In this document: positions 6,501 to 6,731 of the stretch, in pieces
Layout of the letters: every line of letters starts with the position of its first letter
Position numbering within the stretch: the stretch's first letter is position 1
DNA from: Oscillospiraceae bacterium
GTDB lineage: Bacteria; Bacillota; Clostridia; Oscillospirales; Oscillospiraceae
Assembly: GCA_017378975.1 (NCBI GenBank)
Contig: JAFNXT010000163.1
Span: 1 to 6,731 of the forward strand
Direction of reading: 5' to 3'
DNA: 6,731 bases
Notes under the pieces: model-generated
Database searches by the model: none
What the model saw: only the letters and a program-made list of their open reading frames with translations
Told to the model about the DNA's origin: nothing
Made by a program: the position numbers and the translations under genes

Positions 6501-6731
6501 CATCGAAGGCGGTATCATCCGTCAGAACAAGGCCCTGAAGGGCTACGGCGGCGGTATCAACGTGGCGGAGGGCGGCAACGTCATCCTGAACGGCGGTACC
6601 ATCATGGCCAACCTCGCTGATCACGGCGGCGGTATCGCGGCGGAGACCGCTACCGCGCTCACCCGTGCCACCGTCTCCGGCGGTGACATCACCGGCAACT
6701 ACGCTTACTACGGCGGCGGCATCTATGCCAG
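454..6731 (+). CDS. Giant exported beta-helix (Pmp-like repeat) surface protein, C-terminus outside window
   Basis: One frame without stop or frameshift runs from ATG 454 to the right edge: 2092 codons and still open. Residues 1-25 form a signal peptide. Residues 26-89 are a Ser/Thr/Gly/Asp-rich linker. About 90-294 is a beta-rich module ending WLLTSLKAF...YDIRVTDA. About 295-500 is a transition with aromatic and Gly-rich strands. From about 500 onward the chain is parallel beta-helix repeats: first F-x-x-C plus GGAI rungs, then I-x-x-N plus GGGI/V rungs. F-x-x-N and GGA[ILV] are the hallmark motifs of chlamydial polymorphic membrane proteins. Proteins with such helices are usually adhesins or carbohydrate-contacting surface proteins; I infer an adhesin-like role at the cell surface. 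No catalytic site, transmembrane anchor, LPxTG or SLH domain is visible, and the anchor, if any, would lie beyond the window. The gene has its own promoter and is divergent from yabP. Codon use is strongly biased to C/G-ending codons. A glycan-active enzyme cannot be excluded. The reading frame is near certain; the function is not. Confidence 0.93.
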   Translation, partial: MMKRIVSLLLCLMMIVSVAAPSVMAMPAGSGMGTDDIYFADGSNVTYHDDGSISVGPTGADGDTPTQALQGTSPTTDVPEALGTASASTEKVSVDAVGVPKDSSLTIREASPEMDAVIDQVAAKVDRSGQELFRYDISVQDKDGLDWQPNGKVRLALDAGKVLHPNQEVYVVHVSDDGKAERIEAKVNAAGKIEFETSGFSTFAGFTVDFEYLGEKFSIDGYETILLSEVFDRLRMPLYVADVERVSFSDETLVSVQKQGEDWLLTSLKAFQTIETLKVTMVSGQVYDIRVTDAITSPYATISIGGTYYDGYSSGNQNGEVTWYLDGVYPGIAYYKDSDSFPGYGDGWSRDETILIDGPGTMQINLQHQRNTSKQYYGGDSCALRLDLHQIKITGGAKVVFRLGGNFSGKEESITIQAYGTGSIFNIQDGSLFLMVGDDTLTYSDDEYTSNITLPSGASKSYFGTSSSSPIPIYLKGKSTTTTALIYAHQGKDESGRQNVVVQDVNFRTAPNRAVMVKCNNMTNLSFTNCTFNSTVASSDGGGPAIYVAGTSDDSYNSGTTNVVDVNRFNLKNCTFSGTSGAGTSNGGAVVSYGDIYTLNIDGCTFKNCTSPKRGGAIALSVDDKTKGNNIYNWFRVKDTKFQNCTSGTHGGAIDISNGDQTVIMASNMNFSGCTFVDCTAGNRGGAIRLVVTTGKNSSGTSYAQRDLNVTDCAFSGCTSGSQGGGISIQGTIGNVKISGSKSVTKNGKTETLTFADCESTGTRGGGIAIWCPTVGNVTLENAIFLRNTAASHGGGIQIGDGDATEPISVGAFEASGCTFTDNVCNGGVGGAISLTDGAYKSVTVTNCSFTDCIANRFGGAIALKKAAEDEKVLLFSVTGNVSITGCDFSGCQSGYLAATSYDVNGDGVVESEWDPNGDGVKIPVLNGGGGGGAIYLGGTYGGTISIKGTSTKDSTFTNCYTWNNGGAIGVSDDVVTKKMDLQYLDINGCRARDGGNAVHFGSCIVDTLTMDNCTVQNCSYFTDDFVIDIPGTEFDSYGTEVYCSYDANGTFRSIGNATVRATISNCEFLSNTSFDNGGGIYWNANNIRTGAAGTQVVPSLTITGTYFYGNHAERDGGGLYVEAKVDIQDCDFESNIADKRGGAIAQQIYNSTARDLGTTAGESNNLILDPDTKIWGNTAINGGGISITVSDSVSLKPKADGSYINYSIKFQLNGATVHDNYASQNGGGIYYSTTPYADAAIQKKVDHFRKEILIDDGSIYNNQSGYGSGNSGNGGGIYMLSNQVNTDVGGYSWLTVTDGQIYSNIANDGNGGGIFLSGKGAVCTITGGTIGGDTEYEANIARMTDYQVVQTKGCGGGIAIDGGASILMRRPWKVDAQGRYLDKDGNVTTDPAKYVEDETKDGGVVSNNKAHIQGAGIWLNNRKAEGAHNSITINGGTIKDNEITTTDPNSANGGGVFVGSYGSLIMNGGSIYGCVAKGWGGGVFCNNHASFTLNGGTIGAVDTDGDGEVDTDGNFADCGGGIAFQSGGTCTIKGGAVQYNESTGSVETNGGGGIFINSATTVDIQGGDVAYNRSAAQGGGIYGSHMILIISGGSVTGNTAAYDGGGIHGRSDTSVTMSGGNVTLNSATDGGGIYLRGSYMNMTDGDIEQNTASGNGGGAYLTDAGTITVEGNISGNRANSGKGGGVYATGSGTEVTVKGDIDGNTAGGNGGGVEIREGGELIVTGGNVQNNTTGAGGGGIHCFDAVVTVNSGNIQNNHAAQYAGGIYVGGASVAMVDGSVQDNTTDGNGGGIHCASDADKAPVLTIYGNVEGNKAVAHGGGVYAKTISGTVQPSITILHGSIMDNHANCAYDENGALRSGSSANTGNGGGVYLEDASLTLTGDQREDGYFLNGMIQNNSAVNGGGVYAIDATITVTGGIRENEAKYVGSGKTDMGLGGGLYARSDDGTTTISMAGNIPYNKAQTSGGGVYLTGTGTSDGTTYKTSFIQTTGYIFDNEAFDGDGGGIMVKGNASADIEGGIIRQNKALKGYGGGINVAEGGNVILNGGTIMANLADHGGGIAAETATALTRATVSGGDITGNYAYYGGGIYA
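721..1335 (+). other. N-terminal beta-rich module, residues about 90-294
   Basis: The region alternates hydrophobic strands and charged loops. It contains LFRYDISVQDKDG, VYVVHVSDDGKAE, FSTFAGFTVDFEYLGEKF (about 200-217), ILLSEVFDRL and WLLTSLKAF (263-271), ending in VYDIRVTDA. I recall the same order of motifs (a VVHV-D-x-G strand, an F-S-x-[FY] strand, then ILLSxLF...WLLTSL...VTDA) preceding long repeat regions in other large exported proteins of gut Clostridia. I cannot name a formal domain. It probably acts as a cap or spacer before the helix. Confidence 0.5.
2296..3360 (+). repeat. Seven exact copies of the 12-base word GGCGGCGCGATC
   Basis: Exact copies start at 2296, 2404, 2506, 2941, 3028, 3247 and 3349, all in the same codon phase and all encoding Gly-Gly-Ala-Ile. 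Ala is GCG in every one, although GCC is common elsewhere in the gene; the later GGAI at 3877 is instead GGC-GGT-GCC-ATC. TGTACCTTC (Cys-Thr-Phe) also recurs exactly at 2041, 2176, 2263, 2473 and 2905. The copies lie inside otherwise diverged rungs. Confidence 0.85.
3160..3213 (+). other. Two D-x-N-G-D-G loops, possible calcium sites
   Basis: DVNGDGVVE begins at residue 903 and DPNGDGV at residue 915, inserted between two helix rungs. The D-x-[DN]-x-D-G core is that of EF-hand-like and dockerin-like calcium loops. A full EF-hand is not present: the usual acidic residue at loop position 12 is Trp in the first copy, and there are no flanking helices. A related loop, DTDGDGEVDTDG, starts at residue 1503 (nt 4960-4995). 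Metal binding is inferred from the motif alone. Confidence 0.4.
3847..6731 (+). repeat. Asn-type beta-helix segment with GGGI/GGGV rungs, residues about 1132 to the edge
   Basis: Rungs follow the pattern [TV]-[IV]-x-GG-x-[IV]-x-x-N-x-A-x(2-6)-GGG-[IVL]-[YHF]. The Asn takes the place held by the second Cys in the earlier F-x-x-C rungs, which fits an Asn ladder inside a right-handed parallel beta-helix. Irregular loops interrupt it, notably about 1369-1409 (charged, after MRRPWKVDAQG) and the Asp-rich loop at 1503. The last visible rung, SGGDITGNYAYYGGGIYA, shows that the array continues past the window. Confidence 0.8.
5107..5910 (+). repeat. Ten near-uniform tandem rungs of 26-27 residues
   Basis: Counting from GGG to GGG, the ten consecutive units from residue 1552 are 27, 26, 26, 26, 27, 27, 27, 26, 26 and 30 residues long (78-90 bp, 804 bp in all). 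Each has GGG-[IVA]-[YFHE] (AGGIY once), a variable strand, a Gly-[GD] turn in most units, then [IV]-x-x-N-x-[AT]. The units differ clearly in sequence, so this is an old, diverged array and not a fresh tandem duplication. One unit per helix coil is the natural reading. Confidence 0.8.

Noticed and set aside
2392..6624. A 1410-residue open frame on the minus strand, full of D-T-A-A-V words
   Set aside because: Its codons are exactly opposed to those of the real gene, so its stops would need TTA, CTA or TCA codons in the plus frame, which this GC-biased gene avoids. The D-T-A-A-V words are the reverse complement of the Gly-Gly-Gly-Ile-Tyr codons. It has no signal peptide and no recognisable protein pattern.
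1951..6731. CRISPR array or collagen-like repeat
   Set aside because: The repeats are in-frame coding units without constant repeats and unique spacers. The Gly pattern is GGG-I/V every 26 or so residues, not Gly-x-y triplets.
454..6731. Classical chlamydial Pmp autotransporter
   Set aside because: The rung motifs agree, but the adjacent sporulation gene and sigma-E type promoter indicate a Firmicute without an outer membrane, and no barrel is visible in the window.

Overview
The window suggests a spore-forming, GC-rich member of the Clostridia (Firmicutes), probably of the gut Oscillospiraceae/Lachnospiraceae kind. Two things point there: the start of a yabP sporulation gene on the minus strand, with a recognisable sporulation sigma-E type promoter, and a very large exported surface protein with a Gram-positive style signal peptide and ribosome binding site. 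The genus cannot be fixed from this sequence.

Layout. Positions 1-171 (minus) hold the first 57 codons of yabP, cut by the left edge. Positions 172-453 are an AT-richer divergent intergenic region. It carries the yabP promoter and ribosome binding site, a hairpin-plus-T-run that looks like a plus-strand terminator, an imperfect inverted repeat, a good housekeeping (sigma-A type) promoter facing right (TTGCAA, 17 nt, TATAAT), and a strong GGAGGG ribosome binding site. From 454 to the right edge everything is one uninterrupted plus-strand reading frame of at least 2092 codons, still open at the edge.

The giant protein has a signal peptide (residues 1-25), a low-complexity linker, an N-terminal module (about 90-294) of a kind I recall from large surface proteins of gut Clostridia, a beta-rich transition (about 295-500), and then about 1,600 residues of right-handed parallel beta-helix repeats. 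The repeats carry F-x-x-N/C and G-G-A/G-I/L/V signatures like those of chlamydial polymorphic membrane (Pmp) proteins. The first part of the helix (about 500-1131) is Cys-rich, with recurring C-x4-C and GGAI. The later part swaps Cys for Asn and GGAI for GGGI/GGGV, and reaches a very regular 26-27 residue period around 5107-5910. The C-terminal end and any cell-wall anchor lie outside the window.

The two genes are divergent and show no sign of sharing a function. YabP acts inside the developing spore/mother cell, while the giant protein is exported and is most likely an adhesin or other surface-contact protein. Several long minus-strand frames (406-1920 and 2392-6624) are mirror images of the codon use of this one gene, not genes.
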